Origin: Stanieria cyanosphaera PCC 7437
GTDB lineage: Bacteria > Cyanobacteriota > Cyanobacteriia > Cyanobacteriales > Xenococcaceae
Assembly (NCBI RefSeq): GCF_000317575.1
Contig: NC_019748.1
Coordinates: 1,318,001-1,382,000, forward strand
Reading direction: 5' to 3'
Length of the DNA: 64,000 nucleotides
Both the position numbers and the translations under genes were made by a program. This document shows positions 17,324 through 24,874 of the stretch, piece by piece. How positions within the stretch are numbered: position 1 is the first letter of the stretch; every line of letters begins with the position of its first letter. The notes beneath the pieces were generated by a model. That model was given only the letters and a program-made list of their open reading frames with translations, searched no databases and was not told the origin of the DNA.

Positions 17324-18397
17324 TTATTCCTCTACTTCTAGACCGAATACCCGAGCAACAGACTTTTGCACTTTATAACCAGAATCAATTGATTCTAAAG
17401 GATCTTTTCTAAGTCGATGGCGTAAACAGAGAACAATTACTCTACGAATATCATCAACGGTAACTTCGGTTCGACCTTCAAAAGCTGCGATCGCTTTAGC
17501 TGCACGATTAGTTACAATATCTCCTCGTAAACCATCGACATCAAGTTCTGAACAAATCTCAGAAATTTTCACCCGCAAATCGTAATCAATTTTCACTTCA
17601 GGTAATAGTTGTTGAGCTTGAACAATTTTATTTTGAAGTTCTTCTTGCTGTTGTTGGTATTTTTCACAAAATGCCACAGGATTACTATCGAATTCTGCTC
17701 TTTGTTCCACAATCTGGACTCTTAAACTTGGTTCTTTAACCGTGTGGATCTCTGCGTGCATTCCAAAACGATCTAATAATTGAGGACGTAACTCTCCTTC
17801 TTCTGGGTTACCCGAACCAACCATCACAAATCTAGCAGGGTGACGAATCGAAATACCTTCCCGTTCAACTGTATTCCAACCACCAGCAGCCGAATCAAGT
17901 AAAACATCTACTAAATGATCGTCAAGGAGATTAACTTCATCAACATAAAGAATGCCTCGATTGGCTTTAGCTAATAATCCTGGTTCAAAAGCTTTTACCC
18001 CTTCAGAAAGTGCTTTTTCAATATCAATCGTGCCACAAACTCGGTCTTCAGTTGCACCCAAGGGTAAATCCACCATTTGAACTTTCTTTTTAACAATCTC
18101 GATTGGAAGTTGTTTTTCTAACTTTTGTTTGACCTCATCACTCATTAAGTCAGGGTCTTTAGGGTCACTATTAAAAGGATCGCCAGCGACAACTTCGATT
18201 TCAGGTAATAAATCGGCTAAAGCTCTAATCGTGGTTGATTTTCCTGTTCCGCGATCGCCCATAATCATCACACCGCCAATTTTAGGATCGATCACATTGA
18301 GAATTAAAGCTAATTTCATTTCTTCCTGTCCAACAATGGCAGTGAAGGGAAATACGACGCGAGCAGTTTTGGGAGGAGCTTGAAGTATTGCACTCAT
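17324..18397 (-). CDS. chlI: Magnesium chelatase subunit ChlI
   Basis: 357 aa, normal family length. AAA+ ATPase with Walker [10 protein letters not shown] (~47-55), Walker [15 protein letters not shown] and the sensor segment [20 protein letters not shown]. ChlI hydrolyses ATP to drive the ChlD/ChlH complex that inserts Mg2+ into protoporphyrin IX, the first committed step to chlorophyll. The monocistronic arrangement away from chlD/chlH is common in cyanobacteria. Confidence 0.96.
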   Translation of the reverse strand: MSAILQAPPKTARVVFPFTAIVGQEEMKLALILNVIDPKIGGVMIMGDRGTGKSTTIRALADLLPEIEVVAGDPFNSDPKDPDLMSDEVKQKLEKQLPIEIVKKKVQMVDLPLGATEDRVCGTIDIEKALSEGVKAFEPGLLAKANRGILYVDEVNLLDDHLVDVLLDSAAGGWNTVEREGISIRHPARFVMVGSGNPEEGELRPQLLDRFGMHAEIHTVKEPSLRVQIVEQRAEFDSNPVAFCEKYQQQQEELQNKIVQAQQLLPEVKIDYDLRVKISEICSELDVDGLRGDIVTNRAAKAIAAFEGRTEVTVDDIRRVIVLCLRHRLRKDPLESIDSGYKVQKSVARVFGLEVEE

Positions 18398-18490
18398 ATT
18401 AATTTTAAATGGAGATTGCTGTTAATTTTTTTTTTAGAAACGTATCTAATTGTGCCATGTTTTAGGTCAGTTACCAGCGAGCGGTATTTT

Positions 18491-19252
18491 TTAAACGGTT
18501 AAATTTTGATGTGGTGCAGGAACAATAATATAACCAGTATCAAGATTACCTAAAACCAAGTTACGTTCTTCTCCCCAGTACCACCAATGAGCAGCAATAT
18601 AAGCACAAAGAAGGCTATCTAGCTGATCTTCGATCGCTTTGAATTGAGTACCCTTAATTGAGTCAGGAATAAATGGGAATAGGGGAGAATTTGTTTGATT
18701 TAAAATTAAGTGAAGTTGAGGAGTTAAAGTTGGTAAGACTGTAGTGATGTAGCGATGCAATTTAATTAGTTCTATTTGTTTTTCAGCTATTTTTCCTTTT
18801 TTATATTTCAAAATTTTAGTTAAACCAAATAAATTAATTGTTGCTGGATGAGGAAAAACTTCGATTTGATATCTACCTAATTGTTGAGGTGTAATTGTTG
18901 CTGCGTGCAGAAAACCTTTTTGTTCTAAACTTATCCCAAAGCCAACAGTTTTTTGAGCAAACGGACGATTTAAATTAGCGGGATAACAACCTGCATGATA
19001 ACGACCAAAATATTTATGAGTTAATTTATCTGCTAATCTTGTTCCTGTTTGATTAGGAATAATTGTTGGTGCATCTACTGCTATTAAAGCTGGTTCTTGT
19101 GGTGCAACCCAATTATCAATCCAAGCTAATATTTTTTCTGTTTCTAATAAACAAGTTAAGTCTAATATCTGTAATTGATTATTTTGCCAATCTAAACAAC
19201 ATAAACCACTAGCACCAGACGACCAACCTAAATCAACACCAATAAATTTCAT
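18491..19252 (-). CDS. DUF429 family protein
   Basis: 253 aa. Starts KFIGVDLGWSSGASGLCCLD, a ribonuclease-H-like first strand with an acidic residue. ALIAVDAPTIIPNQTGTRLAD and IEVFPHPATINLFGL are typical of DUF429. The fold and acidic residues suggest a nuclease- or nucleotide-binding role, but no activity is established. It lies 93 nt upstream of chlI on the same strand. Confidence 0.75.
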   Translation of the reverse strand: MKFIGVDLGWSSGASGLCCLDWQNNQLQILDLTCLLETEKILAWIDNWVAPQEPALIAVDAPTIIPNQTGTRLADKLTHKYFGRYHAGCYPANLNRPFAQKTVGFGISLEQKGFLHAATITPQQLGRYQIEVFPHPATINLFGLTKILKYKKGKIAEKQIELIKLHRYITTVLPTLTPQLHLILNQTNSPLFPFIPDSIKGTQFKAIEDQLDSLLCAYIAAHWWYWGEERNLVLGNLDTGYIIVPAPHQNLTV

Positions 19253-19912
19253 AAAAATAAAATTAATTTAGTTAATAGTTAATTGTGAATCGTTGATTGG
19301 TAACTGGTGCAGAAATAAACAATAACTTTGTATTTGATCGATTTGATAAATACTATATTTTTTGTCAACAGAGTATTAATACTTAGTCAATAAGCTCAAA
19401 CTAATTTTTGTAAAGTTAAATTAATTATTGATTTGATGAAATTACTAAAATTTATGATATCACTTGGTTGAAGCTTGTTTAAGAAAAGTAAACTTTTAAA
19501 ATAGAAAACAATAGCCAAGTTTACAAATCAAAAAGCTGTTTTTTAGCAAACACTAGTATCATACCATGAAAACAACGTAAATAGGTTAAAAAAATTAGCT
19601 TATTCTCAATAAAATTTTAACTATATTTTTAGATTTAACAATTTTTAACTAAAGATTTTGCAACTATTGCAATACCGAGAATTCAACAAATAGGATTTCA
19701 AAGAGAATGCTTTGCGGTTGCAACGTGGAAATTTTGATTCCTTTCTGTGGGGGCGATGCCTGAGTAGAGTCAGAAATTAGATTGCACTAAGTCAACTACC
19801 TACACCGAGATGTAGGCTTCCTACCCAGAAATAGCTTACGATCAAGATAATAACTATTAAGATAAAAACATTCTCATCTTATACTTGATGTCATTTGCGA
19901 TCGCTAAATTGT
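19253..19912. other. AT-rich intergenic region holding an IS-like fragment
   Basis: 660 bp without a credible gene between divergent DUF429 and DUF3611 genes. The only distinct object is the putative IS200/IS605 right-end fragment at 19695-19830. A HIP1 octamer lies just before the DUF3611 start. Confidence 0.5.
19695..19830 (+). mobile_element. Putative 3'-end fragment of an IS200/IS605-type element
   Basis: Contains GTCAACTACC immediately followed by a hairpin CCTACA-CCGAGA-TGTAGG (19799-19816) and CTTCCTACCC. Hairpins of this kind close the 3' end of cyanobacterial TnpB elements and their guide RNAs. A short frame upstream, reading CGGDA before a stop, could be a decayed TnpB tail. Call made from pattern memory only. 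Confidence 0.4.
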
Positions 19913-20494
19913 ATGAACAGAGATTCTGAACTTAGTGCCTATTCTTCTGCTCCATCTAACAAAATTCAAAAAGTTTCCAATAATTTAAAGCAATTGGGCA
20001 GAATTGGCTTTTGGTTACAAATAGTATTAGGAGTGGTTTCTACTGTACTACTCTTAGTTGCTGCTGCTAGTGTATTTGGGAATAAAGAAAAAACTCCTGG
20101 GATTGAATTAGGAATATTTTGTGCTTTTTGTGGTGTCATTCTTTTGGCTGTAGGTATTTTCTTCTCTTTTCGCTACATCCAAATTGCCAATAAAATGCAA
20201 AGTGCCGATCCAGCTAGAAGACCAAAGAAAGCTGATACTCTCACGATTATTCGCTACGGCTTAATTGTAAATTTAGTAGGGATGTTGCTTTCAATTTTAG
20301 GTGCAGAAGCTTTATCGGGAATTGTTTTGCTCAAGGTTATTACCGTTCCTCAATCAATTGGGATTAACGTAGATCCTAATCGTTTAGTTAATGCAGCCGA
20401 TTTGTTGATTGTTCAAGCTAATACTAATACGATCGCTGCACATTTTACTGGAATTGTCACCTCTTTGATTCTCTTAAATCGCATTACCAAATAA
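19913..20494 (+). CDS. DUF3611 family membrane protein
   Basis: About 193 aa. After a hydrophilic N-terminus, four hydrophobic segments occur (around residues 30-55, 68-90, 116-140 and 165-185 of this frame). The layout matches DUF3611, a family of cyanobacteria and chloroplasts with no known activity. ATG at 19913 was preferred over a TTG 18 nt upstream. No obvious partner gene. Confidence 0.75.
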   Translation: MNRDSELSAYSSAPSNKIQKVSNNLKQLGRIGFWLQIVLGVVSTVLLLVAAASVFGNKEKTPGIELGIFCAFCGVILLAVGIFFSFRYIQIANKMQSADPARRPKKADTLTIIRYGLIVNLVGMLLSILGAEALSGIVLLKVITVPQSIGINVDPNRLVNAADLLIVQANTNTIAAHFTGIVTSLILLNRITK

Positions 20495-20636
20495 AATTTT
20501 GCTAAACCTAAAACTGCTTAATTAATTTATTAATCAGGCAGGAGGCAGTCAAGATGAAAAAATTTCACCAGCAGGAATGAAAGTAGTTCTTATGTTCTGG
20601 CTCGATTATTTTCCAGTCACAAGAACCAAATCAACT

Positions 20637-20665
20637 GTGTTTTATTAAACTGAAAATAGCTCTAA
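20637..20665 (+). repeat. Dispersed repeat D, degenerate copy
   Basis: TGTGTTTTATTAAACTGAAA resembles TGTGTTCTATTCAACTGAAA at 29093 and copies at 41765 and 35391 (reverse). It ends a few bases before the ycf20-like start. Confidence 0.4.
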
Positions 20666-20670
20666 ATCTC

Positions 20671-21021
20671 ATGCAACGTACTAGACTCAATAGCTTAGTA
20701 GATGTAGTCGGAGCAAGAATAGAACTTTTATTTAGTAATCCCTGGCGACGATTTGCATTGTCAATAATTAGTATTTTGTTTGGCTTTTTTATGGGTTCTG
20801 CGATCGCAACAACTGCTGGACAAGATGCTTCATGGGATGTAATTGGTGCTGCTCTGATATTATTTTTTACAGAATTACTGAGTAATTTCGTTTATCGTCG
20901 TCCTAGTCGTGACCGCACAGAAACTAATTTAAGAAGACCTTTATTGGTTGATGTGGTAAATCTATTCAAGATTGGTTTGACTTATAGTTTGTTTCTGGAA
21001 GCTTTCAAGCTTGGTTCTTAA
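20671..21021 (+). CDS. Ycf20-like protein (DUF565)
   Basis: 116 aa. Contains RIELLFSNPWRRFALSIIS and ETNLRRPLLVDVVNLFKIG, the recurrent motifs of Ycf20/DUF565, with two membrane helices between. Plant and algal homologues are tied to non-photochemical quenching. The bacterial role is not established. The glycerate kinase start follows the stop by 7 nt, so the two are cotranscribed. Confidence 0.83.
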   Translation: MQRTRLNSLVDVVGARIELLFSNPWRRFALSIISILFGFFMGSAIATTAGQDASWDVIGAALILFFTELLSNFVYRRPSRDRTETNLRRPLLVDVVNLFKIGLTYSLFLEAFKLGS

Positions 21022-21028
21022 ATCTGCT

Positions 21029-22072
21029 ATGAATCATCAATTACTGAGGCAAGCAAAATCACCCAACGAAGAAGTAATCGAACAATTACTGGAAGTTGAA
21101 TTAGCTGACTCTACTAGGGCTAAAGCGTTTGGTATTACTCAAAAAAATGGCAAAAAGCAACTAGAAAAGCGATCGCAATTATTGATTGAAGTTTCTGACC
21201 AAGTATTAGAACTGTGTCGCAGTTTGGGTTTTCAATCTGATGATTATATTTTGAGTTTGTTATGGCAACTATGGCTACCTTTGGCAATGCAATTAGCTAG
21301 TTGTCAGCAAGAATTAGGACGTACTCTGATTCAAGGTATTTTAGGAGGACAAGGCACGGGAAAAACCACTTTAGCTGCGGTAATTCGCCTCATTTTACGC
21401 CATTTGGATCTTAAAAGCGTAGCCATTTCCATTGACGATCTTTACAAAACCTATGCCGACAGACAAAAATTACAACAACAAGACCCTCGTTTAATTTGGC
21501 GTGGTCCTCCTGGTACTCATGACGTAGAATTAGGCATTAAAATTTTAGATGAATTTCGTCAACCAAACCGCACTAAACCAATTTTAGTACCCCGTTTTGA
21601 TAAATCTGCTTTTGGGGGACAAGGCGATCGCGCAGGGTTTGAATCTTTTAGTCCTGTAGATGTGGTTTTGTTCGAGGGTTGGTTTATTGGTACTCGTCCT
21701 GTAGAACAAACTGCATTTGAAAATCCACCTGATCCAATTATTACTTCAGAAGATCGCTTATTTGCTCAAGATATCAACGAAAAATTACAAGAATATCTTC
21801 CTTTGTGGGATAGATTAGATCGTTTAATTGTACTTTACCCTGTTGATTATCGTCTCAGTAAACAATGGCGCAAAGAAGCCGAACAAAAAATGATTGCCAC
21901 AGGAAAATCAGGCATGAGTAATGAAGAAATAGATCGCTTTGTAGAATATTTCTGGCGATCGCTTCATCCAGAGTTATTTATTACTCCATTGATCCATAAT
22001 GCTGATTGGGTAAATCTAGCAATTGAAATAAATAGCGATCATAGTTGTGGTCGAGTATATCAACCTAGTTAA
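21029..22072 (+). CDS. D-glycerate 3-kinase (plant/cyanobacterial type)
   Basis: About 347 aa. P-loop GILGGQGTGKTTLA, then AISIDDLYKTYADR, WRGPPGTHD and VVLFEGWFIGTRP, the ordered motifs of the glycerate kinase family related to phosphoribulokinase-like P-loop kinases. It phosphorylates D-glycerate to 3-phosphoglycerate and closes the photorespiratory cycle. ATG at 21029 was chosen; a TTG at 21011 lies within the ycf20-like gene. Confidence 0.9.
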   Translation: MNHQLLRQAKSPNEEVIEQLLEVELADSTRAKAFGITQKNGKKQLEKRSQLLIEVSDQVLELCRSLGFQSDDYILSLLWQLWLPLAMQLASCQQELGRTLIQGILGGQGTGKTTLAAVIRLILRHLDLKSVAISIDDLYKTYADRQKLQQQDPRLIWRGPPGTHDVELGIKILDEFRQPNRTKPILVPRFDKSAFGGQGDRAGFESFSPVDVVLFEGWFIGTRPVEQTAFENPPDPIITSEDRLFAQDINEKLQEYLPLWDRLDRLIVLYPVDYRLSKQWRKEAEQKMIATGKSGMSNEEIDRFVEYFWRSLHPELFITPLIHNADWVNLAIEINSDHSCGRVYQPS

Positions 22073-22128
22073 AGTGGATAATTTTTACTTCTTTTTGGGT
22101 GAAGTATTAGCTGCTAAGGATAAGGGCT

Positions 22129-22183
22129 GAGTTATGAAGCAAGAATCCGCGTCGCGTCTTTTTAAAGCGCGGAGTGTCAACCA
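22129..22183 (+). mobile_element. Right-end fragment of an IS200/IS605-type element
   Basis: GTTATGAAGCAAGAATCCGC runs into a CCGCG/CGCGG hairpin (22147-22151 with 22168-22172) and GGAGTGTCAA. This closely matches the AAGCxxGAATCCCCG...GGGGAGTGTCAA end of cyanobacterial TnpB elements. No tnpB remains next to it. Confidence 0.6.
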
Positions 22184-22187
22184 GAAC

Positions 22188-23564
22188 TCACATTAGTTGT
22201 TGGCTTTCTCTATAAACATACTTCATTACCAAAGGTTGTAAAGTAAAGGCACTTTTGTTAGATAAAGAACTAACTTCAATAAGCGATCGCCTTTTTAAAG
22301 AAACTAATGCTTGAGTTAAATCTGATAAATAAACTGGCGGTTTAATATACTCTTGTAATTTTTTTAGAGTAACTGATTGGCGATGAGTTGCTAAACAGTA
22401 CATAATCTGTTTTTCCAAGATTGATAAACGTTCAAACTGTTTACTCAATAGTTGTTTAAATAGGGTGGGAAGCATCACATCTATTTCTGTTTTCATGCCT
22501 AAAAAATCAGAGATATTACCACCAAAAATATCTTTAATAATTGCTGCTATTAACTTTAGTACCAGAGGATTACCAGAATAGCGAATTATTAAGTATTGCC
22601 ATAATTGCGGTTCAGCAAGACCTTGCTCTCTAAATATTTCTTTTGCTGCTGTTCCTAAACTACCTATTGATAAAGATTTAATCGGATTTTGCTGTAACAA
22701 AAACAGATCTGCTGGTTCATCCTGACTCGTAATAACTAAACAACTTTGATGAGATTCTTCTGCTATTCTTTTCAAGAATTGACTATAATTAGTGTAATTT
22801 TCTTGATAAAAACCAGCCAATTTATTAGCTTCTAAAATAGCTTCTAAACCATCAAAAATTATTAAACATCTATAACAAGATAAATAACGTATCAATAGAG
22901 AAATTTGTTCATTGATTGTTAAAGATAAATGATTTTGATGATTGCCCGTAAAAAATTTTAGTAAATTATTTAGAAGTGAAGATAAAGAAGAATCATGGCG
23001 AATAGTTTTCCAAAAAACATAATCAAACTTAGGTTGAATTGTTTTGGCTAACTTAGCTGCTAAAGTAGTTTTACCTATTCCCGTCATACCTGATAATAGA
23101 ATAAGACGGTGTCGTTGCTCAACAATCCATTCTTCTAGTTGTTGTAATTCCTCTTCTCTGCCATAAAATCTAGAAATATTTAACTCTTCTAATGAATCTT
23201 GTTGTGGTTGAGAAGTTTTATATCCTGCTTCTTCTAACCATTTGACTATATCTCTCCAATTTTTCAAGGTATTTAAATCTCGATTGGTTAAAGTTTCAAT
23301 ATATCGATACAATCCCTTAGTTAATTCCACACTGAGAGAACCAGATGTCCAATGAATTTCATTAGCTATTTGTTGAGGAGAATAGCCACACAATAAACCA
23401 CGAAGAATTGTTTTTTCAACAGCAGTTAATTCTACTTTCTTAGCAGCACCAACTTGCTTTACTTTAGTTAGATTTTTATATAAGTTGTTTACATCCCAAC
23501 TCTGGTTAGCTTCTGAAAATAAATCATTAACCAATTGGACATTCTTGTGATTTAATTTGTTCAT
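22188..23564 (-). CDS. Stand-alone STAND NTPase (NB-ARC-like) with N-terminal HTH-type domain
   Basis: 458 aa. Residues ~43-117 (VELTAVEKTILRGLLCGYSP...WLEEAGYK) match the helical domain that starts many cyanobacterial NB-ARC and vWA-MoxR-associated proteins. An NB-ARC-like core follows: Walker A GMTGIGKTT (Lys165), Walker B CLIIFDG (Asp238), and a GNPLVLKL motif equivalent to GxP of plant R proteins. A winged-helix segment ends the protein. There is no WD40 or TPR sensor. Its three domains align throughout with the first ~430 residues of the fusion gene at 31735. It is divergent from the first lanthipeptide precursor across 465 nt. A regulator or assembly factor of the locus is a reasonable inference. 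Confidence 0.8.
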   Translation of the reverse strand: MNKLNHKNVQLVNDLFSEANQSWDVNNLYKNLTKVKQVGAAKKVELTAVEKTILRGLLCGYSPQQIANEIHWTSGSLSVELTKGLYRYIETLTNRDLNTLKNWRDIVKWLEEAGYKTSQPQQDSLEELNISRFYGREEELQQLEEWIVEQRHRLILLSGMTGIGKTTLAAKLAKTIQPKFDYVFWKTIRHDSSLSSLLNNLLKFFTGNHQNHLSLTINEQISLLIRYLSCYRCLIIFDGLEAILEANKLAGFYQENYTNYSQFLKRIAEESHQSCLVITSQDEPADLFLLQQNPIKSLSIGSLGTAAKEIFREQGLAEPQLWQYLIIRYSGNPLVLKLIAAIIKDIFGGNISDFLGMKTEIDVMLPTLFKQLLSKQFERLSILEKQIMYCLATHRQSVTLKKLQEYIKPPVYLSDLTQALVSLKRRSLIEVSSLSNKSAFTLQPLVMKYVYRESQQLM

Positions 23565-24029
23565 AGTTCAAGCTAGTAATAATAGTCAAAACTTTTTATA
23601 AACTGGAATATTGTTGCTCGCTTTCAAATAAAATTGATAACTTATAAAAAATTACCAAGCGACACAAAAACTTTTACGCCAAACATTGTGGCTATTATGC
23701 AAAATATTAATTTTTTCTTTACTAATCTTTATATTTTGTAAATTTGTTTAGAAAAATCTTCTCAACCAACAATAAACTTTTCCAGAAAATCAACAAGAGA
23801 TCGCTTTTTAAAATTTTAGAATAAACAACCTAATCAAAAACCTAATGAAGTGCTAATGAAGATTAGGTGAATTCTTACTGAGTTGCCCGTTATTGTTAAT
23901 GCAGTTACCAAACAGAGGAACAATCAAGAGTTTAGCTAACTGCAATCGTTCTCTAGTTTGGCAACAAAAATCTGAAACCCAAAATTAGTTTCACATCCTC
24001 TTAATTACTTTAACTAAAGGAGAAAAACC
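23565..24029. promoter_or_regulatory. Divergent intergenic region, probable promoter of the lanthipeptide precursors
   Basis: 465 bp between the STAND gene (leftward) and the first precursor (rightward). It contains the first copy of the duplicated element (23841-23910). AAAGGAGA stands at the right distance before the precursor ATG. Individual -10/-35 boxes could not be fixed. Confidence 0.5.
23841..23910 (+). promoter_or_regulatory. Duplicated element, copy 1 (candidate promoter/operator)
   Basis: Shares the blocks CCTAAT, TGCTAATG, AGATTAGGTGAATTCTT, CGTTAT and AGTTAC in the same order with 29201-29268. CCTAAT and ATTAGG form an inverted repeat 15 nt apart, a plausible protein-binding site. 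It lies 120 nt before the first precursor. Confidence 0.55.
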
Positions 24030-24266
24030 ATGTCAAATAGCGATATTATCCGTGCATGGAAAGACGAAGACTATTCTAGCAGCCTAAGTGAAGAGCAACG
24101 TTCCCAGTTACCTGACAACCCAATCGGTATTGTTGAGTTATCTGATGAAGATATGGAAATTGTTGCAGGTGGTGCTGTGAATATTAATTCATTTGGTGCC
24201 TGTAATCTCAATTCCCAAGCTGCTATTGTCTGTCTCAGTGCATCAGGATTTGGTGCAACTTGCTAA
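24030..24266 (+). CDS. Lanthipeptide precursor 1 (mersacidin/lichenicidin type)
   Basis: 78 aa. Leader residues 1-48 (MSNSDIIRAWKDEDY ... ELSDEDMEIVAGG) end in a double glycine, the cut site of C39 exporters. The core of 30 residues has Cys58, Cys68 and Cys78. Each has a Ser or Thr upstream at ring distance (Ser54, Ser62, Ser72/Thr77), so three lanthionine rings are possible. The core is rich in Ala, Gly and Asn with no charged residue. A strong AAAGGAGA precedes the ATG. LanM and the C39 exporter are in the same locus. Confidence 0.9.
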   Translation: MSNSDIIRAWKDEDYSSSLSEEQRSQLPDNPIGIVELSDEDMEIVAGGAVNINSFGACNLNSQAAIVCLSASGFGATC

Positions 24267-24577
24267 TTGTTCAATCATGAATAACCACACTTAAAAAAAT
24301 TAGGTGAGTTAATTACAGTCAATTTCAGTTAAGTAACGTCAGTTCGGGTTAAGAACATTTTGGCATCGATTCTACAAAAGAATTGCACTTTCAGCCAACC
24401 AGAACATTAAGATTCTAGCTTATCCCGAACTCAGGTTAGATAATCAACTACCAAGCGAAAAGACTGCTGTAACTCACCTGATCAATAAGTCTGGGTTTAG
24501 TAACAATTCAATTGGACTTAGTATTTATTAATTTTAGGTTTTTTAGGTCAATTTAAAAGTATTAAAAAAGATCGTCT
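24267..24577. other. Intergenic region between precursors 1 and 2
   Basis: 311 bp, no gene seen. It starts with ATTAGGTGA, a trace of the duplicated element, and contains dispersed repeat copy A (24331-24400). The second precursor has no clear ribosome site, so it may depend on an unidentified leader. Confidence 0.45.
24331..24400 (-). repeat. Dispersed intergenic repeat, copy A
   Basis: The reverse complement reads GGCTGAAAGTGCAATTCTTT, then CCAAAATGTTCTTAACCCGA, then a GTTACTT end. This is nearly the same as 50076-50144 and a shortened copy at 10691-10749. Confidence 0.75.
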
Positions 24578-24853
24578 ATGGATATTATTCGTGCGTGGAA
24601 AGATGAAGATTATTACAGCAATCTCAATCAAGAAGAACTAAGACTATTACCTGAAAACCCAGCAGGAATTATTGAACTATCTGATGAACAGATGGAAGGC
24701 GTTAGCGGTGGTGGTTTGCAAGATAATAGCTTTGCTGCTTGTAATATAAACGTCAACTTCAACTTTAATATCAGTGTTGGTGAAAAAGCAACTTGCAACA
24801 TTAATTCTAATAATGCTTCCGTTTGCATCAGTAACATTGGCGGTTCCTGTTAA
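24578..24853 (+). CDS. Lanthipeptide precursor 2
   Basis: 91 aa. Leader 1-45 (MDIIRAWKDEDYYSNL ... ELSDEQMEGVSGG) lacks the MSN start of its siblings. The 46-residue core has Cys55, Cys73, Cys83 and Cys91. SFAAC opens it like SFGAC of precursor 1, and INSNNASVCIS parallels LNSQAAIVCLS. Between them an extra ~18 residues, Asn/Phe-rich and ending in Cys73, add a ring module. The lanM start is 21 nt downstream, so the two are cotranscribed. The ribosome site is weak. Confidence 0.88.
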   Translation: MDIIRAWKDEDYYSNLNQEELRLLPENPAGIIELSDEQMEGVSGGGLQDNSFAACNINVNFNFNISVGEKATCNINSNNASVCISNIGGSC

Positions 24854-24874
24854 TTAAATAATTATTTTTATTAA

